From Clostridiaceae bacterium DTU079 (GTDB lineage: Bacteria > Bacillota > Clostridia > Acetivibrionales > Acetivibrionaceae): a stretch of 56,998 nt of DNA. This document shows, one piece after another, positions 39,721-49,955 of this stretch. The DNA lies in the NCBI GenBank assembly GCA_001512505.1, contig LFSC01000012.1, positions 59,916 to 116,913 on the forward strand. The letters run 5' to 3'. The notes beneath the pieces are model-generated. The model was not told where the DNA came from. It saw only the letters and a list, made by a program, of their open reading frames with translations, and did not search any database. Positions within the stretch are counted from its first letter, which is position 1. Each line of letters begins with the position of its first letter. The translations under genes and the position numbers were made by a program.

Positions 39721-41004
39721 TCAATGTTCTACACATATTATGTTTTCTACCTTTAAAACATCATCCTGGTTCTTTATATCGGAAATAGCCTTTTTTAGGG
39801 AAAGCTCCTTTGCCGCATGAGTAACAAATATTAAAGGAGCACTTTCCTTTCCCCTATCCTTTTGAATTACCGAGGCTATACTAACTCCGTATTTACCGAA
39901 GCTTCCAGCTATTTTGGCAAGAACTCCCGGTTTATCCTTTACCGTAAGTCTGATAAAAAACTCGCTCTCCCAATCATTATTGTAATTTGCATCTTTCGAA
40001 TCCTGCTCATCATTGAAAAAATTAACATATTTGTGGTTGCTTTTTCGATGACACGCAGATATTATATCCGATACAACGGCACTTCCGGTTGGAAGGTCCC
40101 CTGCTCCCCTACCATACAGCATTATGTCTCCCACCGCATCACCCTTTAGAAATATTGCATTAAAGGAACTTCTCACAGCCGCAAGAGGATGGTCCTGAGG
40201 AATAAACGTCGGATGAACCCTCACTTCAATAGTATTATCCTGCTTTTTGGCAATGGCAAGCAGCTTTAGCACAAACCCCAGTTCTTTGCCATAATTGATA
40301 TCGTCCACTGTTATTTTAGTAATTCCTTCCCGGTATATACAGTCTACATTTACCCTTTTATGAAATGCTATGGATGATAATATGGAAAGCTTGTAAACAG
40401 CATCAAACCCCTCAATATCGGAAGTAGGGTCAGGTTCGGCAATTCCAAGCCTCTGCGCTTCCGCCAAAACATCTTCGAAGTCTCTTCCCTCTTCAGACAT
40501 TTTTGTGAGTATGTAATTGGTAGTACCGTTTATTATGCCCATTATCCCTTTAATCCGGTTTGCCTGAAGCGATTCCAAAAGTATCTTTATAACAGGAATT
40601 CCCCCGGCCACGCTTGCTTCATAATACAACCCAACACCGTTATCCATTGCCACCTTTTGAAGCTCTTGACCGTGCTTGGCAATAAGCTCCTTATTGGCGG
40701 TAACAACGGATTTTTTACTCTTAAGGCAGGACAGAACATAATCCTTTGCAGGGTCTACTCCACCTATAAACTCAGCAACAATTGAGATTTCAGGATCATT
40801 AACAATTTCTTCGATTTTATCGGTAAGAACTGAATCACCCACATCCAAAGCCCGTTTTTTATTTATATCCCTTACAAGTATCTTTGACACTTCCAAACGG
40901 ACTGCTTCGCTTCTTTTAATCTCATCGTTGTTTTGGTTGATAATTTTATATGCACCGGTACCAACATTTCCAAATCCCAAAAATGCAACTTTTACATTTT
41001 CCAT
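39721..41004 (-). CDS. hom: Homoserine dehydrogenase
   Basis: A 427-residue enzyme reducing aspartate semialdehyde to homoserine. The Rossmann motif is GFGNVGTGAYK. The catalytic domain has SVAGGIPVIKILLE, GIINGTTNYILTKM and EADPTSDIEG-like AEPDPTSDIEGFDA. A C-terminal ACT domain (about 350-427, RLTVKDKPGVLAKIAG) gives threonine feedback inhibition. Strong GGAGG at the start. It is convergent with the secreted coiled-coil gene, 14 bp apart. No thrB or thrC is adjacent. Confidence 0.96.
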   Translation of the reverse strand: MENVKVAFLGFGNVGTGAYKIINQNNDEIKRSEAVRLEVSKILVRDINKKRALDVGDSVLTDKIEEIVNDPEISIVAEFIGGVDPAKDYVLSCLKSKKSVVTANKELIAKHGQELQKVAMDNGVGLYYEASVAGGIPVIKILLESLQANRIKGIMGIINGTTNYILTKMSEEGRDFEDVLAEAQRLGIAEPDPTSDIEGFDAVYKLSILSSIAFHKRVNVDCIYREGITKITVDDINYGKELGFVLKLLAIAKKQDNTIEVRVHPTFIPQDHPLAAVRSSFNAIFLKGDAVGDIMLYGRGAGDLPTGSAVVSDIISACHRKSNHKYVNFFNDEQDSKDANYNNDWESEFFIRLTVKDKPGVLAKIAGSFGKYGVSIASVIQKDRGKESAPLIFVTHAAKELSLKKAISDIKNQDDVLKVENIICVEH

Positions 41005-41056
41005 ATTCTGTCGCCTCCATTTTCTATATTTTTCTTCAGTTTAACGATTTGCATCT

Positions 41057-43408
41057 TTAACTTTCATTATACCAAAATTTCTTTATATGTTCCGATATGT
41101 TATACCTGTTGACCCTTTGGAAAGGAAACCATTCCTTAGGGAACAGCCGCTGGTAACTGCTACTTATAAACCTGTCGTCTATAAGCAGAATAATTCCTCT
41201 GTCCTTTTCCGACCGTATAACCCTTCCGGCAGCCTGCATAACCTTATTCATTCCCGGATACATGTAAGAGTATTCAAAGCCGGCTCCTTTAATTTTCTCG
41301 AAATAGTCCCGGATTATGTCTCTCTCAGGGCATATTTGCGGCAAACCTACTCCCACAATTACCGCTCCTATCAGCCGGTCATTTTTAAGATCAATCCCCT
41401 CGGAAAATATGCCGCCCAAAACACAAAAGCCCAACACCGTTTCCTCAGGATTTTCTTTAAACAGATCCATAAAATCCTCTCGGTCTTTTTCCGACATAGA
41501 ACCGGACTGGATATGGATTTTAATATCGGGATACTCTCTTGTTAAAATCTCATAAACCGAATTCATATAACTGTAAGAAGGAAAGAATGCAATATAATTT
41601 CCTTTTTTGCCTCTCACCACAGCTTTAATGCATTCCACTACCTCCCGGCTGCTTTGCTCCCTGTCCCGATACCGGGTGGATATCCCGTCGGCTACCAGAA
41701 GACAACGGTTGTTTATATCAAAAGGAGAATCCAAATACATTATATAATCGTCCTGGCATCCTCCTAAAATTTCTCTGAAATAATCCAGCGGCATCAGCGT
41801 AGCGGAAAAAAACACCGCCGCCTTTCCCCTCTTTAAGGCCTCACTCAAAAGCCTTGAGGGATCAATGCAAAAAAGCTTTATCGTGACATCCTCTTTAGTC
41901 TTTTCAATAAAAGTAACATACCGTTCATCGTAAAACTCCGATATTCTCACAAAGGCCAGAGCATCAAAATAAAGCTGCAAAAGCTCTTCATTTTCCTCAC
42001 CATGCTTTGCATCTGTTGCCAGGTATTTGTCGCATTCACTGATAAACCTTCCCAAAAGCGGATATAAGTCCTTTTGCTCCTCTTTGCCGACAAAATAGTC
42101 CTTACTTTCACAAAGCTTCTTCATTTTCAGCATAAAGGTATTGAGCTTGCTTAGAGCTCCGGAGATTTTTGAACTCTTATCCTTCATAGCTTTTTTCATT
42201 TCAAGGAAGCTCTTTTTAGACATTTGAGCCGAAAACATCTCCCGGGCTCTGTCCACCAGGTTATGAGCCTCGTCAATCAAAAAGGCATAATCTCCGCCGT
42301 TATCGGAAAAAAAGCGTTTTAGGTAGACTCTAGGGTCAAAAGCATAGTTATAATCACATATTATCACATCAGCCCAGAGGGTCAAATCCAGAGACAACTC
42401 AAAGGGACATACCCTATGGCGTTTTGCATACTCTTCTATAACTTCTCTGTTTATTTCACACTCTTGTGCCAATACATCCATAATTGCATCATTTATCCTG
42501 TCATAATGCCCCTTGGCATATTCGCACTTTTCGGGCTTGCAATTGGCTTTTTCCAAAAAGCATATTTTCTCTTTCGCAGTAAGGGTTACACTTTTAATGA
42601 GGAGGCCCTTCTCCCTCATTATTGACAAAGCCTCCTGGGCAACACTCCGGGTAATGGTTTTTGCCGTCAGATAAAAAATTTTTGAGATATGCCCTTCTCC
42701 CATAATCTTAACCGACGGAAACAAAGTAGATATGGTCTTCCCAATACCGGTAGGAGCTTTAACATATAGTTTTTTACCCCCTGCAATGGTTTTGTAAACA
42801 GCCACTGCCAATTCTCTTTGGCCTTTTCTGTACCGGGCAAAGGGAAAATTCAAAGCTTTAATCGAGTCATTTCTTTTAACCTGCCAATCATACTCAAACT
42901 TTGCCCATACATAATATTTTTCAACAAGTTCATTAAAAAACTGCTTTAACTCTAGAAAATCAAAGCTTTTAATCAAGTATTTAATTTCTTCTGTGTCTAA
43001 ATGACAATAGGTCAGTCTGATATTAATCCCGTCCAAATTCTCGTTTAGGGCATGAATATAGGCATAGCATTTGGCTTGTGCCCAGTGGACAGGATTAAAA
43101 TCTTCATCTACAGAATCAAGGGGCATGGTGGTAGTTTTTATTTCATCAACGGTAATGCAGCCTTTTTCATTTATTATACCGTCAGCCCGTCCTTCAATCA
43201 CAAGGGAAAAATCCTCAAACTCAACAGTCGTCTTAAGGGTAACTTCGGCACTGTATTCTTCGCTTTGAGCCTTCTGGATCTTTTTATGAATTCTTGTACC
43301 TTCCACCGCACGGCTGCTTCCTCCAAAAGAGCTGTCAATATCTCCACATCGAAGAACAAATTCAACAAGATTTCTGACAGATACCCTCAATTCTTTTCTA
43401 TCACTCAT
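41057..43408 (-). CDS. Cas4-like nuclease / XPD-DinG-type helicase fusion
   Basis: A 783-residue protein with two enzymatic parts. Residues 1-180 hold a RecB/Cas4-like PD-(D/E)xK fold: His41 in EGTRIHKKI, Asp76 in IEGRADGII, and Glu89/Lys91 in VDEIKTTT. Residues about 190-783 are a superfamily 2 Rad3/XPD/DinG helicase with Walker A VKAPTGIGKTISTLFP, four Cys placed for an Fe-S cluster (KICFLEKANCKPEKC, then HRVCPF), the DEAH box FLIDEAHNLVDRA, and C-terminal motif QAAGRVIRSEKD. It should act on DNA repair or recombination intermediates. It sits between hom and truA with no CRISPR nearby. Confidence 0.88.
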   Translation of the reverse strand: MSDRKELRVSVRNLVEFVLRCGDIDSSFGGSSRAVEGTRIHKKIQKAQSEEYSAEVTLKTTVEFEDFSLVIEGRADGIINEKGCITVDEIKTTTMPLDSVDEDFNPVHWAQAKCYAYIHALNENLDGINIRLTYCHLDTEEIKYLIKSFDFLELKQFFNELVEKYYVWAKFEYDWQVKRNDSIKALNFPFARYRKGQRELAVAVYKTIAGGKKLYVKAPTGIGKTISTLFPSVKIMGEGHISKIFYLTAKTITRSVAQEALSIMREKGLLIKSVTLTAKEKICFLEKANCKPEKCEYAKGHYDRINDAIMDVLAQECEINREVIEEYAKRHRVCPFELSLDLTLWADVIICDYNYAFDPRVYLKRFFSDNGGDYAFLIDEAHNLVDRAREMFSAQMSKKSFLEMKKAMKDKSSKISGALSKLNTFMLKMKKLCESKDYFVGKEEQKDLYPLLGRFISECDKYLATDAKHGEENEELLQLYFDALAFVRISEFYDERYVTFIEKTKEDVTIKLFCIDPSRLLSEALKRGKAAVFFSATLMPLDYFREILGGCQDDYIMYLDSPFDINNRCLLVADGISTRYRDREQSSREVVECIKAVVRGKKGNYIAFFPSYSYMNSVYEILTREYPDIKIHIQSGSMSEKDREDFMDLFKENPEETVLGFCVLGGIFSEGIDLKNDRLIGAVIVGVGLPQICPERDIIRDYFEKIKGAGFEYSYMYPGMNKVMQAAGRVIRSEKDRGIILLIDDRFISSSYQRLFPKEWFPFQRVNRYNISEHIKKFWYNES

Positions 43409-43467
43409 CCGTACACAACCTTTTTATCAATCAAGCGAATTTATAACCGCTCTTAAAATTCCATTTT

Positions 43468-44205
43468 TTAGTATTCCACATCATATAAAACAAGCCCGTT
43501 AGGCGGGACAGTGGGACCTGCAAGGCTTCTGTCCATACCCTTTAAAATATCCGGTACAGTGTCGGGTTCTATTTTTTCAAGCCCAACCTCTATCAATGTC
43601 CCGGTTATGATTCGTACCATGTTGTACAAAAAACTATTCCCATAAAACATTATTTCTATCATATTGTCCCGTTTGTCTATGTCAATAGAATAAATCTTCT
43701 TAACCTTGGACTTTTTTTTGCTTTTTAATGTAGTGAAGCTTGTAAAATCATGTTCTCCAACCAAATGATTACCGGCTTTTCTCATTAAATCGACATTTAT
43801 TTCCTGGGAAATATGATAGGAGTATTTCCCCAAAAACGGATTATGATATTTCCCGTTCCATATCCTATAAAGATATTTTTTGGCTTTGGCATTGTATCTG
43901 GCATGAAACCGTTCATTTACTTCACACATATCGGAAATAACAATATCCTTCGGCAGGTATCTGTTGCAAAAGTCAAGCATATACTCAATGGGCTTATCAC
44001 AACCGGTATGAAAGTTGGCAACTTGGTTTAATGCATGAACTCCTGCATCTGTCCTGCCGGCTCCAATAATCTCAATATCCTCATTAGTCATTCTTTTTAA
44101 AACGCCCTCTATTTTACCCTGTATTGTTTTATCGGTATCCCCTAACCTTTGCCAACCGTAATATTTGCTTCCGTCATACTGTATTATCATTTTAATGTTT
44201 CTCAT
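43468..44205 (-). CDS. truA: tRNA pseudouridine(38-40) synthase
   Basis: A 245-residue TruA with catalytic Asp53 in GAGRTDAGVHALNQ, the N-terminal IQYDGSKYYGWQR motif and the C-terminal FLYNMVRIITGTLIEVG. It modifies uridines 38-40 of the tRNA anticodon arm. The start is ATG with TGGAG upstream. It lies 59 bp from the nuclease-helicase gene on the same strand and could be cotranscribed with it. Confidence 0.96.
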   Translation of the reverse strand: MRNIKMIIQYDGSKYYGWQRLGDTDKTIQGKIEGVLKRMTNEDIEIIGAGRTDAGVHALNQVANFHTGCDKPIEYMLDFCNRYLPKDIVISDMCEVNERFHARYNAKAKKYLYRIWNGKYHNPFLGKYSYHISQEINVDLMRKAGNHLVGEHDFTSFTTLKSKKKSKVKKIYSIDIDKRDNMIEIMFYGNSFLYNMVRIITGTLIEVGLEKIEPDTVPDILKGMDRSLAGPTVPPNGLVLYDVEY

Positions 44206-44314
44206 TATTCGGACACTCCATTATAATGGGATTTCACCGCCAACTATTCTTCAGCCTTTCACCTATTAACAGCGGATATATAATAATTAATCCGTTTTCC
44301 GATAATAAAAGGAG

Positions 44315-44342
44315 AGGCTCAATGCTATCAAGCTTCGAGCCT
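44315..44342 (-). terminator. Terminator after icd
   Basis: AGGCTC (44315-44320) pairs with GAGCCT (44337-44342), extended by a small internal AAGCTT-containing loop. On the minus strand CTCCTTTTATTA follows. It lies 45 bases after the icd stop and before truA. Confidence 0.55.
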
Positions 44343-44386
44343 TATGTAAATAAATCGAACATTTTATTCAGCAAGCAATTGATAAA

Positions 44387-45595
44387 TTACGCCATACTCT
44401 CAAATGTTTTTCTGATTTCCAGCAAGAATCCTTCCGAATTTACTATTTTCTTTTCCGGAACCTCTGAAAGCTGTGCCAAATCCTTCGTCATTACACCGTT
44501 TTCTATGGTCTGAATTGAAGCCTTCTCCAGCTTATCAGCAAAATCAACCAGCTCATTTATTCCGTCCAACTCTCCACGTTTTCTCAAGGCACCTGTCCAG
44601 GCAAATAAAGTTGCCATCGAGTTAGTAGAGGTTTCCTCTCCTTTGAGATGCTTGTAATAATGTCTTGTAACCGTTCCGTGGGCTGCTTCAAACTCATATT
44701 TTCCATCGGGTGAAACCAGCACGGATGTCATCATAGCCAAGCTTCCAAAGGCTGAAGCCACCATGTCGGACATAACGTCACCGTCATAATTCTTACATGC
44801 CCATACCATGCCGCCTTCTGACCTTACAATACGGGCAACCACATCATCTATCAGAGTATAGAAATATTCAAGGTTTTTTGCCTCAAATTTCTCTTTATAC
44901 TCATTGTCATAAATTTCTTGGAATATATCTTTAAACCTGTGGTCATAAGTTTTTGATATGGTGTCTTTAGTTGAAAACCACAAATCCTGATTCATATCCA
45001 GGGCATAATTGAAGCAAGCCCTTGCAAAGCTTTTGATGGATTTGTCCGTATTATGCATTCCCATTATTACACCCGGGCCGTCGAATTCATGAATGGTTTT
45101 TCTTGTAACCTCTCCACTCTCCGATGTGAAGACAAGCTCAGCCTTTCCCGGTCCGTCTACATAGTGCTCTACATTTTTGTATACATCGCCGTAAGCATGT
45201 CTTGCGATGGAGATAGGCTTCTTCCATGTCTTTACAAAGGGCTTAATGCTGTCCACAATTATCGGAGAACGGAAAACCGTACCGTCTAAAATTGCTCTGA
45301 TGGTACCGTTCGGACTCTTCCACATCTGTTTCAGGTTATACTCTTCCACCCTTTGAGCGTTAGGAGTGATGGTAGCACATTTAACCCCAACCCCGTATTT
45401 TTTGATGGCATTAGCCGCATCAATAGTTACCTGGTCTTCTGTCTTGTCTCTGTTTACGAGTCCTAAATCATAATACTCAGTATTGAGCTCCACATACGGC
45501 TCAAGAAGATTTTCCTTTATCATCTTCCATAAAATTCTTGTCATTTCGTCCCCGTCCATCTCTACCAATGGAACTCTCATCTTGATTTTGCTCAT
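44387..45595 (-). CDS. icd: NADP-dependent isocitrate dehydrogenase
   Basis: A 402-residue isocitrate dehydrogenase of the short, eukaryote-like homodimeric type. It has [17 protein letters not shown] at the N-terminus, [16 protein letters not shown] for substrate binding, the metal-ligand region [18 protein letters not shown], and [15 protein letters not shown] near the cofactor site. It makes 2-oxoglutarate for glutamate synthesis in an anaerobe with an incomplete TCA cycle. Start ATG nine bases after AAGGAG. Monocistronic. Confidence 0.95.
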   Translation of the reverse strand: MSKIKMRVPLVEMDGDEMTRILWKMIKENLLEPYVELNTEYYDLGLVNRDKTEDQVTIDAANAIKKYGVGVKCATITPNAQRVEEYNLKQMWKSPNGTIRAILDGTVFRSPIIVDSIKPFVKTWKKPISIARHAYGDVYKNVEHYVDGPGKAELVFTSESGEVTRKTIHEFDGPGVIMGMHNTDKSIKSFARACFNYALDMNQDLWFSTKDTISKTYDHRFKDIFQEIYDNEYKEKFEAKNLEYFYTLIDDVVARIVRSEGGMVWACKNYDGDVMSDMVASAFGSLAMMTSVLVSPDGKYEFEAAHGTVTRHYYKHLKGEETSTNSMATLFAWTGALRKRGELDGINELVDFADKLEKASIQTIENGVMTKDLAQLSEVPEKKIVNSEGFLLEIRKTFESMA

Positions 45596-45920
45596 ACATC
45601 TCTTCTCCTTCTATAATAAATTGTTTTCATAGGCTTTGTTAGGATTTTATCAAAGTTCCTCTTTATTTTAAATTAATTTCATAATATTATCAAGGTTCTT
45701 TTTAGCTATGGATGCAATACTTTCATACCAATTTTATGGAACTTGTAGACAAAAAATCAAGTGTCGACATCATTCAAAATTCTCATGCTGTACTATGCCA
45801 ACCTACCTATAATTGAGACTTTGGTATTAGACATCAGATAGTCCTTATGTTCCATGGAAATTTAAAATCTTCTCTGGTAAAATAAAAATATAGCGACGAC
45901 CTCGTAAGTTTTGACGGAAG
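45596..45920. other. Divergent gap between icd and ftsH
   Basis: About 325 bases between two divergently read genes. It should hold promoters for both, but no convincing element was picked out. No small ORF with a ribosome site was seen. Confidence 0.5.
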
Positions 45921-47831
45921 GTGGTGTCTCCCCTGCTCGCTAAACTATATCTCACTATTCGCAACAAACTAATTCCACGCATCCGGTATCTCTTTATAGT
46001 ACTTATTCCAGCATACTTTAGAGCTGTTAAATCCTCCCGGACGAGGCAGCTCACCTTCCTGTCTATAATTTGTATTTTGTCAATCAGCTTGACAGCTTTT
46101 TTTTTCTACGCAAATTCCGTTAAGCCATCAGCAGAAAGCATCAGTATTGAAACCATAACCTACCGGGAGTTTAAAAAAGCAGTTGAGTCCGGCAATGTTT
46201 TATCTGTCATAGACTATAATCAGAATGCCAAAAAAATCACCGGAAGGTTTAAGAACAATAAACTGTTCATTACCGATAACCCTCAGTCCAACGATATAAA
46301 GAAATATCTTCTCGAGCAAGGCGTAGCTTTTGAGGATAAGCCCTTTATTGAAACCTTGCCCAATATTCTCGTCAACATATTGGTTGCCGTCCTGCCCATG
46401 GTTTTTGCTGTTGTTTTAATCGGCCTGGTAATGGGTAGATTGATTAAAAAGCAGTATGCCGGCAAGGATTCAAAGTTTGATATTATTAAAAAGTGCAACA
46501 TCACCTTTGATGACGTGGCAGGAAATGAAGAAGCAAAACAAAACATGATGGAACTGGTTGATTTTTTGACCAATCCCGATAAATTTTTAAAGTATGGAGT
46601 TATTCCCCCGAAAGGTACTGTCCTTTTCGGCCCTCCCGGAACAGGAAAAACTCTTTTGGCCAAGGCTTTAGCAGGCACAGCCGGGGTGCCTTTTGTAGCC
46701 GTTTCCGGCTCCGACTTTGTTGAAAAATTTGTGGGCGTTGGCGCTTCACGAATAAGGCAACTTTTCCAGTTCGCTCGTAAAATCAGTCCCTGCATAATCT
46801 TCATAGACGAAATAGATGCGTTGGGAAAAAGAAGCAGCAATAACAGTTCCGGTTCAGGGGACGAAAAGGACAGGACCATAAACCAAATTCTCGTCGAGAT
46901 AGACGGTTTTTCCGGCAGTGAAGGAATTATAGTTATAGCTGCAACAAACAGGCTTGATATGTTAGACCCTGCCCTTCTCCGCTCAGGAAGGTTTGACAGG
47001 CAAATTCAGGTTGCCCTGCCGGATGTGGAAGCCAGAGCCTCCATTCTTGAACTGCATGCCAAAAACAAACCGCTGTCAAGCGATGTCGATCTTAAGGAAG
47101 TTGCACGAATGACAGTATACATGTCCGGTGCCGACCTTGCCAATGTAATGAACGAAGCCGGAATTTATGCCATAAGAAACGGCCATTCTTTCATCACCAT
47201 GAAAGATATCGATCTGGCCGTCAGTAAGATACAGGCCGGTGAAGAAAAGAGAAGCAAGAAAAACATCAAGCCCAGGGATAAAGAAATAACCGCATTCCAT
47301 GAAGCCGGTCACGCACTGGTGGCCAAGCTTGTTTCAGGTGTAACCGTTTCCAAAGTAACAATTATTCCAACCACCAAAGGTGCGGGAGGCTATACCCTTT
47401 TTGTACCCGATGAAAAAATGTTTTCAACCAAAAAAGATCTCTTGAATGATATTGCAATTTTTTTAGGCGGACGAGCCGCAGAAGAAATTGTTTTCGGTGA
47501 AAACGAAGTCACAAACGGGGCCAGCGATGACCTTAGAAAAGCAACCCAAATCGCCGTAGATATGGTTAAGAACTACGGAATGAGCCAGACCATAGGACTG
47601 GTCAGTTTTCTGGATGCCGGAATCGATGCTCCTTCCAGTAAAAACATGAACGCGGTAGAGCAAGAAGTCAAAGATATAATCGAAGGTGTTTATAAGGAAA
47701 CCAAGGAGCTATTGAAAAGCAATTCCGACTGTCTTAGAAATATAGCTTCCCTTCTTCTTGAAAGGGAAACCATATACCGAAAAGACATTGATAACATTGT
47801 TGAAAGAACAATGTTCAAAAGAAACGAGTAA
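45921..47831 (+). CDS. ftsH: FtsH-type ATP-dependent zinc metalloprotease
   Basis: A 636-residue membrane protease with two membrane helices (about 46-64 and 148-170) flanking an extracytoplasmic domain. The AAA domain has Walker A FGPPGTGKTLLAKALAG, Walker B CIIFIDEIDALGKR and the SRH ATNRLDMLDPALLRSGRFD. The zinc protease domain has AFHEAGHALVAK and a downstream Asp in TNGASDDLRKATQ. The N-terminus is unusually long and basic before the first helix (about 45 residues). The annotated GTG at 45921 overlaps the GGAAGG site, so a start a few codons later is possible. It may be one of several FtsH paralogues. Confidence 0.92.
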   Translation: MVSPLLAKLYLTIRNKLIPRIRYLFIVLIPAYFRAVKSSRTRQLTFLSIICILSISLTAFFFYANSVKPSAESISIETITYREFKKAVESGNVLSVIDYNQNAKKITGRFKNNKLFITDNPQSNDIKKYLLEQGVAFEDKPFIETLPNILVNILVAVLPMVFAVVLIGLVMGRLIKKQYAGKDSKFDIIKKCNITFDDVAGNEEAKQNMMELVDFLTNPDKFLKYGVIPPKGTVLFGPPGTGKTLLAKALAGTAGVPFVAVSGSDFVEKFVGVGASRIRQLFQFARKISPCIIFIDEIDALGKRSSNNSSGSGDEKDRTINQILVEIDGFSGSEGIIVIAATNRLDMLDPALLRSGRFDRQIQVALPDVEARASILELHAKNKPLSSDVDLKEVARMTVYMSGADLANVMNEAGIYAIRNGHSFITMKDIDLAVSKIQAGEEKRSKKNIKPRDKEITAFHEAGHALVAKLVSGVTVSKVTIIPTTKGAGGYTLFVPDEKMFSTKKDLLNDIAIFLGGRAAEEIVFGENEVTNGASDDLRKATQIAVDMVKNYGMSQTIGLVSFLDAGIDAPSSKNMNAVEQEVKDIIEGVYKETKELLKSNSDCLRNIASLLLERETIYRKDIDNIVERTMFKRNE

Positions 47832-47894
47832 AGTCACATATAGTTTTACTCCAAGTGTATTTTAATTAAGTAAAGAAAAATATGGAAGAATGTA

Positions 47895-47946
47895 AAGAAA
47901 AATATTCCAGAAACTTATGTTACGCAAGTTTAGAGCCTGTAAATAC
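47895..47946. repeat. MITE-like intergenic repeat, copy B (half copy)
   Basis: A single 52-bp arm that matches the reverse complement of copy A's right arm at 45 of 52 positions, including AGAGCCTGTAAATAC. No second arm was found; it ends two bases before the stop codon of the DUF815 gene. A partial duplication of its end (AAGAAAAATATGGAAGAA) lies just upstream at about 47873-47890. Confidence 0.65.
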
Positions 47947-47948
47947 GA

Positions 47949-49310
47949 CTACTCTCTCAATAGTTCGTTTCCCTCCAGCCAGTCAACAAACTGTTTTGCA
48001 GTCCTTGCCGAACGTCCGTTATACATAAGCTCCCATCTCATCGCTTCTTTTTGGAGCCTGTCCCTGTCAATGTCAATTCCTCTTTGCGCCGCAAGACCTT
48101 CGACAATCTCTAAATACCGCTTTTTATCCGGTGATGAAAAAATAACGGTGATACCGAATCTTTCTGAAAGAGAAAGCTTTTCCTGCATAGTATCCTGGGC
48201 CCTGATTTCATCATCGGGATTGTCGGATCTGAAGCCTGCCCTGTCACTGAATTTTTCCTTTATGAGATGACGACGGTTGGAAGTGGCATAAATCAGTACG
48301 TTGTTCGGCCTGTTTTCCACTCCCCCTTCCAGTACGGATTTTAAGACCGTATAGCTCTCCTCACTATCCTCAAAAGCCAGATCATCTATAAAAATAATAA
48401 ATTTGCACTTTCTTCCTTTAATCTGCCTTAATACTTCCGGGAATTCCACTAAATACTTTCTTGGAATTTCAATAATTCTAAGTCCCGACTCCCGATATTC
48501 ATTGGCAATAGCTTTAACGGTTGACGATTTTCCCGTTCCCCTGTCTCCGTATAGCAGAACATTATTTGCAGGTAATCCCTTAACAAACTTTTCTGTGTTC
48601 TCTATTACTTCACGCCGTTCCTGTTCATAGCCGATAAAATCCGACAAGCGGATGGGATCGGGAACTTCAATTCCTCTAAGGCATGACTTTCCTTCTATCG
48701 ACTCCCATACAAAGGCACCATAGCGGGCAAACATTCCCGAACCGTTGCGGTAATAAAAATCCGCTAGCTCTTTTACCTTATCTCCCCACCTGTCGCATGA
48801 ATTTAAAATTTCAAGCGTCCTTCGGTAGTGGATTGAGAAAGCTTTATGATTGCTGTCCGGTTTTTTCTGAAACTCCCACGAGGGAAGCCTTTTTATTACA
48901 TCCCTTTCTATATCGCAGCTGCAGATCTTATCCATTGCCAATTCCTTAATCTCTATGGAAGTTAAGCATGATATGGCATAAAGGCTGTCCAGATCCTTTG
49001 AAACCGCCTGTATCAAATGTTCATCAATATCTTCAAAGCAAACTTCCTCCGCTAACCGGGAAAAAGGGTTTTCGTCAAATATCAGCTTCTCAACTATATA
49101 ATCCTTAAATGAACCGGTTGAGTTTGATACGGTCAGCTGAAAGAAAAACTCATTATATAGCCTTATAAACCCGTTAAGTTCAGGTTTGTCTCCATCCAAA
49201 CAGTTAATCAATCCATACAATTTCTTTATTACTTTGTCTTCTAAAAGATTTCTGTAAACAGCTAATGCTTCGAAATTAAGCATTAACTCCTTCAAATTCA
49301 TCCCCGTCAT
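47949..49310 (-). CDS. DUF815 family AAA ATPase
   Basis: A 453-residue protein. The N-terminal 190 residues are helical and diverged. The AAA-type ATPase domain (about 195-440) has NVLLYGDRGTGKSSTVKAIA (Walker A), KFIIFIDDLAFED (Walker B) and LIYATSNRRHLIKEKFSDR (sensor). This architecture is the DUF815 family, cytosolic ATPases of unknown role in clostridia and proteobacteria. The ATG at 49310 has GGAGGGAG upstream. It is convergent with ftsH across half repeat B, which abuts its stop codon. Confidence 0.9.
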   Translation of the reverse strand: MTGMNLKELMLNFEALAVYRNLLEDKVIKKLYGLINCLDGDKPELNGFIRLYNEFFFQLTVSNSTGSFKDYIVEKLIFDENPFSRLAEEVCFEDIDEHLIQAVSKDLDSLYAISCLTSIEIKELAMDKICSCDIERDVIKRLPSWEFQKKPDSNHKAFSIHYRRTLEILNSCDRWGDKVKELADFYYRNGSGMFARYGAFVWESIEGKSCLRGIEVPDPIRLSDFIGYEQERREVIENTEKFVKGLPANNVLLYGDRGTGKSSTVKAIANEYRESGLRIIEIPRKYLVEFPEVLRQIKGRKCKFIIFIDDLAFEDSEESYTVLKSVLEGGVENRPNNVLIYATSNRRHLIKEKFSDRAGFRSDNPDDEIRAQDTMQEKLSLSERFGITVIFSSPDKKRYLEIVEGLAAQRGIDIDRDRLQKEAMRWELMYNGRSARTAKQFVDWLEGNELLRE

Positions 49311-49435
49311 GAAATACTCCCTCCGTTAATCAACTATGAATCAACATAATCTAAATTTTTCACAACCGCAATACCGTCACTTCAAATTCTATACCTTTAT
49401 ACATTATAAAAGCAATATTCATAATTTATCTTCCG

Positions 49436-49906
49436 CTAAATAATTTTTATCATAATTAAACAGGGGTTTTCTTCATCCCACATTTCATTTAAAGTAATCA
49501 AAGGTTCAAAGCCAACACTTTTATAAAAAAGTTGTGTACGTAGATAAGGCTCATAATTGGCGATTTCACTTAATGTTTTTACAATTATATACTTACAGCC
49601 ATTCTGTTTCATATAATTTTCAGCAAAAGAAAATAACTTTTTCCCTATACCTTTATTTTGATATTCCGGAAGAACACCACAAACATATATGTCTCCGGTA
49701 TGACTATAATGCTGTTTTACTGAAAAAAATCCAACACAGCCTTCATTACTATCCATTGCAGCAAAAAAGGGCAGTTCTCGTACACCCTTTATGTAGTCTA
49801 TTAATCCTTCCTCATTTCCAAACCATTCCGGGAGTCTTCTTAAAATCTTCTCAGCATAACCGGATTTTTCTTCCGGATCCGTTATCGATAAAATCTTTAT
49901 ATCCAT
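49436..49906 (-). CDS. GNAT family N-acetyltransferase
   Basis: A 156-residue single-domain GNAT with IYVCGVLPEYQNKGIGKKLF as motif A (acetyl-CoA loop QNKGIG), KYIIVKTLSEIANYEPYLRT, and the terminal FYKSVGFEPL. The start follows GAAGGAGA. The acceptor is unknown. It sits in an accessory run of small genes with a second unrelated GNAT 0.7 kb upstream. Confidence 0.87.
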   Translation of the reverse strand: MDIKILSITDPEEKSGYAEKILRRLPEWFGNEEGLIDYIKGVRELPFFAAMDSNEGCVGFFSVKQHYSHTGDIYVCGVLPEYQNKGIGKKLFSFAENYMKQNGCKYIIVKTLSEIANYEPYLRTQLFYKSVGFEPLITLNEMWDEENPCLIMIKII

Positions 49907-49955
49907 TTTTTCTCCTTCAGCAATATTATTTATTTTTCTACAGTATATATATTTC

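Noticed and set aside
45845..46054. A 69-codon minus-strand ORF at the ftsH start
   Set aside because: It overlaps the basic N-terminal region of ftsH on the opposite strand and has no ribosome site or family likeness.
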